This document shows positions 1-9,167 of a stretch of 56,337 bases of DNA, one piece after another (the first letter of the stretch is position 1; every line of letters starts with the position of its first letter). Source of the DNA: an uncultured bacterium (GTDB lineage: Bacteria; Planctomycetota; UBA1135; GCA-002686595); NCBI GenBank assembly GCA_937905825.1, contig CALCXM010000087.1, forward strand, positions 1-56,337, read 5' to 3'. Position numbers and translations under genes: made by a program. The notes under the pieces were generated by a model. It saw only the letters and a program-made list of their open reading frames with translations, did no database searches and was not told where the DNA came from.

Positions 1-84
1 CGAGGCGAAGCCGAGTGGTTTGGGGCTATTGGCGAATGGACTCATGAATAGAGCAAGCTAGAGGTCTGGCCGACAAGGGGGGAT

Positions 85-126
85 GGACCGGGACTCCAAG
101 ACTCGATGGGACTCGTTGACCGGTCC
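85..126 (-). terminator. Weak hairpin after the FG-GAP gene
   Basis: GGACCGG (85-91) pairs with CCGGTCC (120-126) across a 28-base loop, immediately beyond the stop codon of the minus-strand FG-GAP gene. There is no T-run, so termination is only a possibility. The rest of 1-84 holds no recognisable gene. Confidence 0.25.
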
Positions 127-133
127 ACTCAAA

Positions 134-1672
134 TCACTGTCCGAAGGTCACGCTCAAACCATTGGAGAGATTGAAGAGGCTGCCGCCGGCGGCGCTGTCG
201 CGGTACCAGTACTGGAAGTTCCAAGTAGACCCAGGCGTGATCATGCCCGTTCCGAAACTGGGGTTCCCAGCCAGGAAGTTGAGCAACTTACTCTTCGACC
301 CGTTTTGACCAGCGGGACTGGGGCTGTGCAAACGGAAGATCTGTCCGCTGACGCACAGGTTTCCATTCCCGAGCGCGGAGAAGCCCTGCTGGGCGGCGTA
401 GAGGAAGGTCCCCATGGATCCGCCCACGCTATTGGACACGTTCAAGGTGAAGTCGTTGGCTTGGATCGAAACCGAACCTGACGCGCCGATGACTGCGCTG
501 ACTCCAGTGGAGTTCGCCGTGGCCGTGCAGTAGTTCGACCAGGGGGCACCGTTCCCTGGGTTCTCTAGCACAGAGACGCTGCTGGAGTCGCGATTCGCGG
601 TCGCCAAGTCGGCGTCGCCATCCCCGTCCACATCAGCTGCGGCGATTCCCCCGGGGCGAACGCCCGTGGCCACCAGGGTTGGCAAGCCAAAGGTTCCATT
701 GCCGGCTCCGCTAAGAATGCCAACGTTGTTCGAGCTTTGGTTGGTCGTGGCCAGGTCCAAGTCCCCATCCAAGTCGAAGTCCGCAGCGACGATCGAATCC
801 CCATCGATGCCGAGGAAGGCGAAGTGCTGAGGTGCGCCGAAGCTACCGCCGCCGTTGATGAAGACGGTGGCCCAACTGTCGTTGTTCAGTGAAGTCACTG
901 CGACGATGTCCATTTGGCCATCTCCGTTGAAGTCGCCAGTGGACACTCCTTCTGAGCGTCTCCCGCCACCGACGGAGTGCATGGTCGGAGCTCCCAAACC
1001 CGCAACGCCGCCCAACAGGATCCCGATCTCGCGCGTGTCGTGGCTGGAAACCACCACATCGCCGCGGCCGTCGGCGTTGAAGTCGGCGATTGCGATGCCG
1101 CGCAGATCTGCGCCCAGGGCGCTGGTGCTCGTCAGGGTCAAGCTGCCCAAGCCGTTGTTGGACAGGAGGGAAACGCTGTTTCCATCCCGGTTGGAGGACA
1201 CCACATCGATGTCACCGTCACCGTCCACGTCGCCGGAGCTCAAACCTCGAGGATCCAGTCCAACCGCCGTGTTCGTGCCAAAGGTAAAGGCCCCGCTGCC
1301 GTTGTTCAGCATGACCCGAACCGAGTTCGAGTTGTGCAACGCAACGGCGAGGTCTACGGCGCCATCAGCGTTCAAGTCGGCGGCGACCAGCCCGCCCGGT
1401 CCCGTGTTGTTTCCAGTCAAGAGCGTCGCGAGCAAACTGTAGCCACCGAAGCCGTCATTCGCGTAGATCTCAACGGCGTCGAGGTTGCCCGCTTGAGGTC
1501 CGGTGCTGACCGCCATGTCCAGATCCCCGTCGAGGTCAAAGTCCCCCAGGACAACCGAGTCTGGACGTTGCCCTGTGGGAACGGTCGTGCCCGGGTTGAA
1601 CTGGATCTGCGCCACGGCGGGGGTTCCGAGAATGCAGAGGGCGGAAACGATCTGTGCTGTTGTCTTCTTCAT
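134..1672 (-). CDS. Secreted FG-GAP/VCBS repeat protein with C-terminal sorting-like module
   Basis: A 512-residue predicted exported protein. The chosen start gives a clean signal peptide (MKKTTAQIVSALCILGTPAVAQ); an in-frame ATG at 1738 would add 22 residues ahead of it with no signal character. The body is a run of FG-GAP/VCBS repeats with Asp-rich calcium-binding loops of the type D-x-DGDGD-x-D (for example DLDGDLDMAV and DVDGDGDADLAT), predicted to form a beta-propeller. After about residue 400 comes a different module ending in WYRD...FNLSNGLSVTF. The same module ends the beta-helix protein at 23752-25086, so it is probably a shared surface-sorting or attachment domain (inference). No enzymatic motif is visible. 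The function is unknown; such propellers usually mediate binding. Confidence 0.85.
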   Translation of the reverse strand: MKKTTAQIVSALCILGTPAVAQIQFNPGTTVPTGQRPDSVVLGDFDLDGDLDMAVSTGPQAGNLDAVEIYANDGFGGYSLLATLLTGNNTGPGGLVAADLNADGAVDLAVALHNSNSVRVMLNNGSGAFTFGTNTAVGLDPRGLSSGDVDGDGDIDVVSSNRDGNSVSLLSNNGLGSLTLTSTSALGADLRGIAIADFNADGRGDVVVSSHDTREIGILLGGVAGLGAPTMHSVGGGRRSEGVSTGDFNGDGQMDIVAVTSLNNDSWATVFINGGGSFGAPQHFAFLGIDGDSIVAADFDLDGDLDLATTNQSSNNVGILSGAGNGTFGLPTLVATGVRPGGIAAADVDGDGDADLATANRDSSSVSVLENPGNGAPWSNYCTATANSTGVSAVIGASGSVSIQANDFTLNVSNSVGGSMGTFLYAAQQGFSALGNGNLCVSGQIFRLHSPSPAGQNGSKSKLLNFLAGNPSFGTGMITPGSTWNFQYWYRDSAAGGSLFNLSNGLSVTFGQ

Positions 1673-1867
1673 AGTTCTAGTTTTGGGGAAGTGAGTTGGC
1701 GGCATTCGCCGCATGCTCTCCCCTAACTCAAAGGCCATGCCAAGAGTTCACAAGCACGCCCACGCCACCCAGAACGCACATGGCGAGGATGCAAGAAGCA
1801 ACCAGTCCCAATCGTGGACCCTCCCGTCCACGCTTTGGACGCGTCCGGCCTCTCGCTTTCAAAAGAA

Positions 1868-1899
1868 AGAGAGCGTCACCCGGGCAGGCAACGCTCTCT
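1868..1899 (-). terminator. Rho-independent terminator for the 1921-3723 gene
   Basis: AGAGAGCGT (1868-1876) pairs perfectly with ACGCTCTCT (1891-1899). On the minus strand the stem is followed by TTCTTTT (complement of 1861-1867). It lies 22 bases past the stop codon of the secreted propeller gene. Confidence 0.75.
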
Positions 1900-1920
1900 G
1901 TCGCGATCCGACTCGACGCA

Positions 1921-3723
1921 CTATCGTCCAGGCAGCACGGCCCCCGCAGTGTTCACCGCTCGCAAGCGATTGGGCGCTGAAGCCCGTGGCCAGGCGGCAA
2001 ACGATCGCAGACCGTTCAGATCAAAGCTAAACGCCAAGTCTCCATTCGGCGACCAAGCGAGCACCGGCCCAAAGCTGTCCACCAACAGGGGAAAGGAAGA
2101 AAGCGCCTGGGGGTTCGTTCCCAAACTCCACAGACGTTGCTGGCCCACGTCGGGAACTTCCTTGAACGCGATCCAGCCTGTCGCATCCACCACGGGATGC
2201 AACAACGCTGAATCTCCGGTATCGAGGACCACGCTCGGGGGGCTCGACAGATCCGAAGGAAAGCGCAGCAGTTGATGGGGCTTGCTGCCCGTACTCAATC
2301 GAACGGAAACCAGGAGCGCGTTCCCCGCTTGCTCGATGAAGAACACTTCCTTGATGTCGTCTTTGAGCAGGCGAACGCCAGAGCCGACCAAATCCAGCTC
2401 AACCAAGCGCCCGGTTCCACCGCTCTGTTCGTCGTACATCACGTAGGACTGAGTGCCCGGCAACCAACGCATAAGGAGCGGCGTCATGGAAGGAATGGAG
2501 AGGAACGGAGGAGCCGATTGGCCCGACGTTCCGGTGATGTTCCGAATCGTGGAGACCCCTTGATCGTTCAGGGTCACCTCGAAGAAGTCCGCCTTTTCAA
2601 TGCCAACTCCCGGATCCGTCCCGACCTCACCGACAGCCATCACAAGGCTGCCGATCTGGGCCATGTTCAGCACACCCGCTTCATCCAGGGTGTCCGTGAA
2701 GTTGTTGTTGCCCGTGATCAGGGCAGCGCTTTGGTTGGCGGGCGCGGTTGAGCGACGAGCAAAGACTTCCCGTGATCCGGCGCCTTCCATGCGCCAGGCG
2801 CAGAGCACTCCGTCGTTCGCCACCGCCAAGAAAGGACCATGGGTCGCTTCCGGTAGGTAGCCGGCATTCGACATCGGACCAGGGACGCTCGAGGCCCGGC
2901 GCCCGTCGCCGGTCTTCGCGACAACCCAAGCGTGCAGGCTGGAGGAGTTCGCACCCGCAGTGAGCAACCCTTGGGAGTGATCCTGACTGAGCACGAGCTC
3001 GCCGCTATGGAAGGTCGGGTTGCCCTCGAGGAAGACCGCACTCAATTGATCGCCCGCGCCTGCTGTCCAGCGGAACGTTCCTTGTCTTGCGACGACCAAG
3101 CACCAGTCACCGAGCAGCCGCGCACTTTGTGGGCGAAAGTCGAGGGCCGGGAGCCCCGCGCTGCGGTTGATCGATTCTCCGCTCTGGATCACCACTTCGA
3201 ACAGGTCACCACCCGCCGCCCGTGTGGTCATCGCCAAGAAGCGCTCCCCATCAGGCCCCAAGGCGACGCGGCCCAAGTACGGATCCTCCGTGGCGAGCTG
3301 ACCGCTTCCGATGCGCTCCCCAAGCACGCGCACGTTTCCAGCCGGATCGATGTGCATGAACCCAAACAGCTCAGCCTGACCGGGGATGGACCTGCGGTAG
3401 CGGTACAGCACGCCCTTGCCCTCCGGCAACTCGATGCGCCCGGCTCCCTCAATGTCCGCTCGCTGCTTCGGAGCCTGGGGAAGCAAATGGTCGCTGGTAA
3501 GTCGCCCATTGAAGTCGAGGGGCAGCAGCCGGATGCCGCGCAGTTCCGCTGGAGGCGCGAGGGGCAACCCGGTGCCCTCGGCGAAGGTCCGGACCTCGCC
3601 GCCCTGTGTCGGACTGCCGACGATTGCGTGGATCTCGGAACTCGCCAGACCCTGGCCGCTGGAGGCGAGGGCCAAGAGGACGCCGCTCAGAATCTGGATG
3701 ACTTTGGTGCACTTCATGCTCAT
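1921..3723 (-). CDS. Secreted protein of unknown function, propeller-like
   Basis: About 600 residues beginning MSMKCTKVIQILSGVLLALASSGQGLA, a good signal peptide. The second Met (3717) is an equally possible start. An open frame extends upstream to 4119 but would run into the divergent regulator gene. The mature part is rich in short strands and phrases such as 'ALGPDGERFLAM' and 'LAWSPNGDLAFSFD', as in TolB/WD-type beta-propellers. I do not recognise a specific family or any catalytic motif. It is transcribed divergently from the sigma-54 regulator, with about 180 bp between the starts, so they may share a regulatory region. It has its own terminator. Confidence 0.7.
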   Translation of the reverse strand: MSMKCTKVIQILSGVLLALASSGQGLASSEIHAIVGSPTQGGEVRTFAEGTGLPLAPPAELRGIRLLPLDFNGRLTSDHLLPQAPKQRADIEGAGRIELPEGKGVLYRYRRSIPGQAELFGFMHIDPAGNVRVLGERIGSGQLATEDPYLGRVALGPDGERFLAMTTRAAGGDLFEVVIQSGESINRSAGLPALDFRPQSARLLGDWCLVVARQGTFRWTAGAGDQLSAVFLEGNPTFHSGELVLSQDHSQGLLTAGANSSSLHAWVVAKTGDGRRASSVPGPMSNAGYLPEATHGPFLAVANDGVLCAWRMEGAGSREVFARRSTAPANQSAALITGNNNFTDTLDEAGVLNMAQIGSLVMAVGEVGTDPGVGIEKADFFEVTLNDQGVSTIRNITGTSGQSAPPFLSIPSMTPLLMRWLPGTQSYVMYDEQSGGTGRLVELDLVGSGVRLLKDDIKEVFFIEQAGNALLVSVRLSTGSKPHQLLRFPSDLSSPPSVVLDTGDSALLHPVVDATGWIAFKEVPDVGQQRLWSLGTNPQALSSFPLLVDSFGPVLAWSPNGDLAFSFDLNGLRSFAAWPRASAPNRLRAVNTAGAVLPGR

Positions 3724-3853
3724 GACGAAGCAAATCGTATACCCGATCCCTGGGCACCGGGGCCTTGGGGGACCGAATTGGCCCTCCTCAATGTCCCCAA
3801 GCCCGATTTCCCAGGACCTCGCTAGCCCCGAACCATGACCTTCACCCTCCCCC

Positions 3854-3890
3854 GTAGTCCAAATTCTGGACCCGACATCCAACTTTTGGA
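3854..3890. promoter_or_regulatory. Tandem palindromes, putative autoregulatory operator
   Basis: Two TCCA-N5-TGGA palindromes lie just before the regulator start at 3904: GTCCAAATTCTGGAC (3857-3871) and TCCAACTTTTGGA (3878-3890). Their centres are 20 bp apart, about two helical turns. The first is embedded in GTAGTCCAAATTCTGGA (3854-3870), which recurs at 13 of 17 positions at 8977-8993 in front of the sigma-54 promoter. These are probably binding sites for the regulator's own Fis-type HTH, a role that is inferred. Confidence 0.6.
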
Positions 3891-3903
3891 CTACCTTGCT
3901 GTC

Positions 3904-6900
3904 ATGAGCCCCCCTCCCCTTCGCCTCCCCCCAGGATTTGTCTCGATCCGGCAGCTGTCCGACGGCGACCAGGGCGAGGTGCATCACGCGCGCGGGCCCC
4001 AGGGGGAGGTTGCCCTGCGAGTGATCCGCCCCGGCCCGAGGGATCCACGACGAACAGAACTCGAAGTCCTCGCCGCCCTGCACCATCCGGGCCTCGCCAG
4101 CCTGGTGGACTTCGGACACGTGGAAGGCAGCGGGGAGACCTGGATCGCGAGAACCTGGATCGAGGGCAAGGAACTAGGCGCCTGGAGCCAGGAGCGCGAC
4201 GAGTCAGAAGTCGGCCGGCTGATCGCGGACCTGACCCTCCCCCTTCAATACCTGCACGAGCGCGGGTTCGTGCACGGGGACCTGAAGCCCCAGAACATCC
4301 TCGTCGATGGCGCTGGAGTTCCACACCTCACCGACTTTGGCCTGTCGCGTCGAGGAGGGTCCATCAAAGCAGCTGGCGGAAGCTTGTTCTTTTCTGCCCC
4401 CGAACAGATCGCGGGCGACAGCTTGGACGCGGCTGCCGACCTCTTCTCCTTGGGAGTGACGCTCCATTCACTGTTGCAGAAGCCCGAAGTCAGCGCCGCA
4501 GAGTTCTACTCCAGGTTCCCTCGCGAGGACTACTTCAGCGCCACCCAAACCTCCCTTGCAGACTTGCCCGAATGGTCACGGGAAATCGTTGCTGCCCTGC
4601 TCGAACGATCTCCGGAACAGAGACCAAGGTCAGCCTATGCGGTGGGTGCCGCCCTGCGCGCCAGGCTTGGTTTGGCTCCTAGCAAACAATCCAGCGACCT
4701 TCGCCAGCGCGAGATCCGTTGGTCACCACTCGCGGGTAGAGAGAGCTGGCTCGAGGAAACCGGATTGGAAGGTCAAGCATCGGGCTGCTGTGAACTGCCG
4801 CTGGGCGAGTCGCCGGCGAGCTTCGCACGGGCCCTGCGCCTTTGGCTGGCTCAGCGCGATCGGCCTTCGAGGATTGTCCAACCCGAGGATCAACAGACCG
4901 TTCACGAATTCGAAGAGTCGCTCCAGCCGAAACTCGGGCTAGCAGCTGAGGGACTCATGATCCTGCCCCTCGAAGGCCGCGACCGGGAAGCCGAACTCTT
5001 CCTCGAAGTCCTCCAACGCTGCTCAAGGAAACAGAGAACCCTCGATCCGCCGCGCGAACTGCGTTGGATCCTCGTCACCTGTGCAGCGTGCGCAGCGCAG
5101 GAATCGAGTTTCGCTAGCTGGAAAGTCCCCGCCCTCGAACTGGCCACCCTCACCAACCTACTGCACGAAGAACTCGGAGGCGACGTCTTCGAAATTGCCC
5201 AAGAACTGAATCGGTCGTCGGGAGGCGCATGCGAAACAGCGAGGCGCCGCCTTCAAACAGGCTTTCGTCGGGGCGACTTCGTCGATGGACCCGAGGGCCC
5301 CCAACTCCGACAGGGCGCAAGCCCGGCGACCTGGGGCGAGGCCCTCGAACTCAGCGAACTCAATCCACCCCCTGCTTCCCTCGAACTGGACTTCCTCGCT
5401 GCCTTGGAGGTCTGCGAGCGGTCCGCCAGCCTCGAAGAGTTGAGCAAGCTCATGGATGTGGAAGCGAGCCGTTGTCTGCGCGGACTCGAGTACGCGCTCT
5501 CCCAAGGTCTGGTTCTACGGAACTCCGATGGGGCGCAGATGCGCGTGGTTCCTCTTCAACCGATCATCGATCTCTTGCGGGAGAGCGTTCCAACGGAGCG
5601 TTGGCAGTCCCTGTATCGCTCACGGGCCAAGACTCTGAAGCGTGGGCGCGCCAGCTCGTCCCGAGTCCTGCTCGCGCAATATGCCGGCGCCCCCAATGCC
5701 ACCCACTTCCGCGCAGCCCTGGCGGAACTGCGCCGCCTGATTGAAGCTTGGAAGCCCGAACAAGCGCTCGAGTTTGCGGAAGCTCTCAAATCACATGCAA
5801 GCCGCTTTCAACAGGAGCACCTACCGCGTGCGCGCGCGGAGGTGGCCGTGGCCTGGGCACGTCTTGGTCAACTCGACACGGCGGGTGCGATGCTCGCCGA
5901 GCTGGAGTCCGAAGGCATTCCATCCCCAGAAACCCTGGCAACCATCGAACGTTCACGGGGGGTCATCGCCCATGAGCGACACGACTTCCGTGCAGCCTCG
6001 GAGCACCTCAAGCGCGCACGGGAACTCCATCCGGTCGACGACGGGGAGAGCCTCTTTCGTCAGGCCCAGTTGGCCTTCGATCGCCGCGCAGAAGAAGAAC
6101 TCGAGGGACTCTACGGCCTCGCTGAACAAGAAGCCGCGCTGCAACCCAGCCCCTTCCACTGGAACACGCGCGCGCTCATGGGTCTGAGCCTCTGCAGGCG
6201 TGGTCGCAGTCGCGAAGGCTTGCAGCTACTCAACGCCCAGCTTGAAGAAGCGCTCACCAAGGGTGACGAAGCCCGCGAAGCGAAGACTCGTCTGAACCTG
6301 GCAACAGTCATTCGACGCACAAGCGAGCCCGAACAAGCGATCACCCATCTGCGTCGAGCCGTGGAGATCCACCGCAAGGAGAATCATCTGCCGGGCTTGG
6401 CCCAAGCGCGCGCCATGCTGGGTGGAACCTTGCGCGGCCAAGGGCTACTGCGACAAGCCCAGGAGGAATTGCGCTCCGCCTATGAGCTTCGCGAACGACT
6501 CGGCGACGAATCAGGCGCGGTGGCGGCCCGCGGTATGCTCGGGTTTGTCTTGGCCGACGGAGGTTGCCTGCGGCCTGCTCTCGATGAGCTCACGGCGAGT
6601 GCAAAGTTCCTGCGCAAAGCTCGGCGTTCAGCGGACGCTGGCCTGCTCGAGGCTCGGGCCATCGAACTGGAAGCGCGCTTGACACCCAGCCCTCCAAAGT
6701 CAATTGCTGCGGCAGATCCTGCCCCGGACCCGCGCGTGCTCACAAGCTTCGCTCGCGCGCAAGCTCTCTGGGGCAACGTCGAGCAGGCCAAACAACTCGG
6801 CCAGCGCGCGCTCGAGTTGGCCAAGAAGCTCGAGCTCGGACCCGCTTGCGTTGAGGCAGAGTTCTTGCTGCGCGCCTTCGATGGCGCCGCTTCCAACCCC

Positions 6901-8805
6901 CAGAACTCAGCGGGTGCCAGCCCGCGGGTCGACGCCGAGCTTCGCACCTGGTCCGCGATCACTCTTTCCCCCGATCAGTTCGTTCCGTTCCAGGCCCTCG
7001 AATTGGCCCGGGCCATTTCCGCCCAGGGCTTCATGGACCTGGCGAGCCGCCTCGCTATCGCCGTGCACGCGCGCTCCGAAAGTCACGCGGATCGGGAGCT
7101 GGCCATGGAACTTGCACGCAAGTGGCTGGAGTCCGTCGAGCGCGGACTCACGCCCGCGGAGCTTGATCGGTCCCGAACCACGCTCTTGGGCTTGCCCGAC
7201 CCACGGCCGCAGGAGATCAACAACTTCAACAACGCATCCACCAACAACGGAGTCATCGACTTGGACATCATCGCGTTGCTGGACATCAATCACCGCCTCG
7301 TCGAGCAGGAGAACCTCCCCTCCCTACTGACCGAAATCGTTGAAAGCGCCTTGGCTGTCACCCGCGGCGAGCGCGGGTTCCTGGTGCTCGAGCGAGAAGG
7401 GGAACTCGAGTTCGACACGGCCAGGCACTCCTGCCGCGGAGACATCCCGGATCCCGAGTTAGAAGTCTCGAGCTCCGTCCTGACCCGCGTCTTCAACAGC
7501 GGAAAGACCGTGCGCCTTTCCAATGCAGGCGAGGATCCTGCGCTTGCGGGAGCCCCCTCCGTGGAACAACTCGACTTGCGCTCAATTCTCGTCACGCCCT
7601 TCACTGTGGATGGCGGACTGCGCGGTGCGATTTACGTGGACCATCGATTGCGCATGGGCGCCTTCTCGGACCGCGCGGAACAGCTGCTGGAGTTGCTCGC
7701 GACCCAAGCAGCTCTCGCCATCCGCCAGGTGCGGCGCATCGAAGAGATTCGAACATTGAACGCCGAGCTGAAGGACAGGGTGAAGGATCGCGAGCGGCAA
7801 TTGGCCAGGGCCAGGGAAGCTCTGGCAGAAGTCGGCGAACGCTTGCCGGTCCCTGAGTTGATCGGCACGTCCAAGGTCATGCGGGACGTGTGCGCCAACA
7901 TCCTGCGCGCCGCCCCGGCGGACCTGCCCGTGCTCGTTTCCGGCGAGAGTGGAACGGGCAAGGAGTTGGCCGCAAAAGCATTGCACGGGAACAGCAAGCG
8001 GACGGACGGGCCCTTCATCGCGGAGAACTGCGCCGCCCTGCCAGCCTCCCTGATCGAGTCCGAGCTGTTCGGTTACCGCAAGGGCGCCTTCACGGGTGCC
8101 GACCGGGATCGAGCGGGGATTTTCGAACGAGCCGACGGCGGGACCCTCTTTCTCGACGAGATCGGGGAACTGCCCTTGGAGCTGCAAGCGAAGTTGCTGC
8201 GGGTGCTCGAGACGGGGGAACTGCGTCGGGTGGGCGACACCAAACTCATCCGCACGGACTTCCGGCTGATCGTGGCGACCAATCGCGACCTGCAAGCGGA
8301 AGTGCTCGCTGGCCGCTTCCGCGCGGATCTGATGTACCGCCTCGACGGCCTGCAGATCGAGATGCCAAGCCTGCGCGAACACGAGACCGACATTCCCGAG
8401 CTGGTGCGCCACTTCCTCGATCGAGAAGCGAGGGCCAGCGGGAAGCACCGCGACGTCTGCCCCGCAACCATGGCAGCCCTTTGCCGCAGGGACTGGCCTG
8501 GAAACGTGCGGGAGTTGGTCAACGAGGTCAAACGGCTCTGCGTACTCAACGAAGGGGACCTCAATGATCCCTCGCTGATTCGCCCTCCCGCCATGCGCGC
8601 CGCCGGGCACGCGATCGACTTGCAGTCCGCCGATGGCATCGTTCCCTTTGCGCAACTCGAGCGCCTCGCCATTGAAAACGCCTTGCGGGCAACAGGCAAC
8701 GACAAGCGCAAGGCCGCAGAACTGCTCGGCATCTCCCGGGCGAAGCTCTACCAGCGACTGAAAGAGTGGTCCCACACGGAAAGGGAAGGGAAGGAAGGGC
8801 CCTAG
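3904..8805 (+). CDS. Kinase-like/TPR/GAF/sigma-54 activator fusion regulator
   Basis: A 1,633-residue cytoplasmic regulator. Domains in order: Ser/Thr kinase-like (about 10-265), with HGDLKPQN at 124-131 and DFG near 144, but the beta-3 Lys is Arg39 (VALRV) and the glycine loop is poor; an ATPase-like region (about 270-570) without a P-loop; TPR-like helices (about 600-1000); GAF (about 1120-1280); a coiled coil; a sigma-54 AAA+ domain with Walker A GESGTGKE (1347), an intact GAFTGA (1394) and Walker B LFLDEIGE; and a C-terminal Fis-type HTH. The ATG at 3904 is preferred over 3835 because the palindromes lie between them and the kinase-like fold begins just after. An intact GAFTGA implies that it activates sigma-54 RNA polymerase. 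The next gene starts at a sigma-54 promoter, so the electron conduit is the probable target. The Lys-to-Arg change suggests a weak kinase or pseudokinase used for sensing. Confidence 0.9.
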   Translation: MSPPPLRLPPGFVSIRQLSDGDQGEVHHARGPQGEVALRVIRPGPRDPRRTELEVLAALHHPGLASLVDFGHVEGSGETWIARTWIEGKELGAWSQERDESEVGRLIADLTLPLQYLHERGFVHGDLKPQNILVDGAGVPHLTDFGLSRRGGSIKAAGGSLFFSAPEQIAGDSLDAAADLFSLGVTLHSLLQKPEVSAAEFYSRFPREDYFSATQTSLADLPEWSREIVAALLERSPEQRPRSAYAVGAALRARLGLAPSKQSSDLRQREIRWSPLAGRESWLEETGLEGQASGCCELPLGESPASFARALRLWLAQRDRPSRIVQPEDQQTVHEFEESLQPKLGLAAEGLMILPLEGRDREAELFLEVLQRCSRKQRTLDPPRELRWILVTCAACAAQESSFASWKVPALELATLTNLLHEELGGDVFEIAQELNRSSGGACETARRRLQTGFRRGDFVDGPEGPQLRQGASPATWGEALELSELNPPPASLELDFLAALEVCERSASLEELSKLMDVEASRCLRGLEYALSQGLVLRNSDGAQMRVVPLQPIIDLLRESVPTERWQSLYRSRAKTLKRGRASSSRVLLAQYAGAPNATHFRAALAELRRLIEAWKPEQALEFAEALKSHASRFQQEHLPRARAEVAVAWARLGQLDTAGAMLAELESEGIPSPETLATIERSRGVIAHERHDFRAASEHLKRARELHPVDDGESLFRQAQLAFDRRAEEELEGLYGLAEQEAALQPSPFHWNTRALMGLSLCRRGRSREGLQLLNAQLEEALTKGDEAREAKTRLNLATVIRRTSEPEQAITHLRRAVEIHRKENHLPGLAQARAMLGGTLRGQGLLRQAQEELRSAYELRERLGDESGAVAARGMLGFVLADGGCLRPALDELTASAKFLRKARRSADAGLLEARAIELEARLTPSPPKSIAAADPAPDPRVLTSFARAQALWGNVEQAKQLGQRALELAKKLELGPACVEAEFLLRAFDGAASNPQNSAGASPRVDAELRTWSAITLSPDQFVPFQALELARAISAQGFMDLASRLAIAVHARSESHADRELAMELARKWLESVERGLTPAELDRSRTTLLGLPDPRPQEINNFNNASTNNGVIDLDIIALLDINHRLVEQENLPSLLTEIVESALAVTRGERGFLVLEREGELEFDTARHSCRGDIPDPELEVSSSVLTRVFNSGKTVRLSNAGEDPALAGAPSVEQLDLRSILVTPFTVDGGLRGAIYVDHRLRMGAFSDRAEQLLELLATQAALAIRQVRRIEEIRTLNAELKDRVKDRERQLARAREALAEVGERLPVPELIGTSKVMRDVCANILRAAPADLPVLVSGESGTGKELAAKALHGNSKRTDGPFIAENCAALPASLIESELFGYRKGAFTGADRDRAGIFERADGGTLFLDEIGELPLELQAKLLRVLETGELRRVGDTKLIRTDFRLIVATNRDLQAEVLAGRFRADLMYRLDGLQIEMPSLREHETDIPELVRHFLDREARASGKHRDVCPATMAALCRRDWPGNVRELVNEVKRLCVLNEGDLNDPSLIRPPAMRAAGHAIDLQSADGIVPFAQLERLAIENALRATGNDKRKAAELLGISRAKLYQRLKEWSHTEREGKEGP

Positions 8806-9139
8806 ACAGCGCCCCCTCCCGCGGGCCCCACTTTCAGAAACAGAGACTTCGCGAGTCCGACGCACCTCCCGTGGCATTGGAGGTTTGAGCGAGGCAAGTG
8901 TGGGCTACGACCGTTCAGGGTTCGCACTTGGCCATCACAGCACCCCGGCTCTCCGTCCAAGGGACCCCGGTCGGCTGTAGTCCAAACCGCGGATGACGTG
9001 TCTGTAATCTGGATTCCAGGGTCCAAGGTCGAGAATGAATCTGCCATGAATTGGATTCGATCCACGCCTGCGACGGGGAAACAGGCCCGCGCCAGCCGTG
9101 AGCGGGGGAAAGACCATAGGCCCCATAAGACGGGCAGAG
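8806..9139 (+). promoter_or_regulatory. Upstream activating region of the conduit operon
   Basis: A gene-free stretch between the regulator and the conduit genes. It contains GTCCAAGGGAC (8955-8965), GTAGTCCAAACCGCGGA (8977-8993, 13/17 identical to the site before the regulator gene), the perfect palindrome CTGGATTCCAG (9009-9019) and TGGATTCGATCCA (9052-9064). These lie about 100-210 bp upstream of the predicted transcription start, the usual position for enhancer sites of sigma-54 activators. The binding role is inferred. Confidence 0.6.
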
Positions 9140-9155
9140 TTGGCACACATATTGC
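9140..9155 (+). promoter_or_regulatory. Sigma-54 promoter of the conduit operon
   Basis: TTGGCACACATATTGC matches the consensus TGGCAC-N5-TTGC exactly, with GG and GC in the required -24/-12 register. The predicted transcription start is about 9166-9168, which is the GTG start codon itself, so the message would be leaderless or nearly so. The adjacent gene encodes a sigma-54 activator with GAFTGA. Confidence 0.85.
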
Positions 9156-9167
9156 CCTAGAGCGAAC

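Noticed and set aside
977..1726. Plus-strand 249-codon frame opposite the FG-GAP gene
   Set aside because: It mirrors the Asp/Gly repeat codons of the real gene and has no start signal or motif of its own.
8073..8877. Long antisense open frames over the regulator and over many other genes
   Set aside because: High GC makes long open frames opposite real genes common; none has family motifs.
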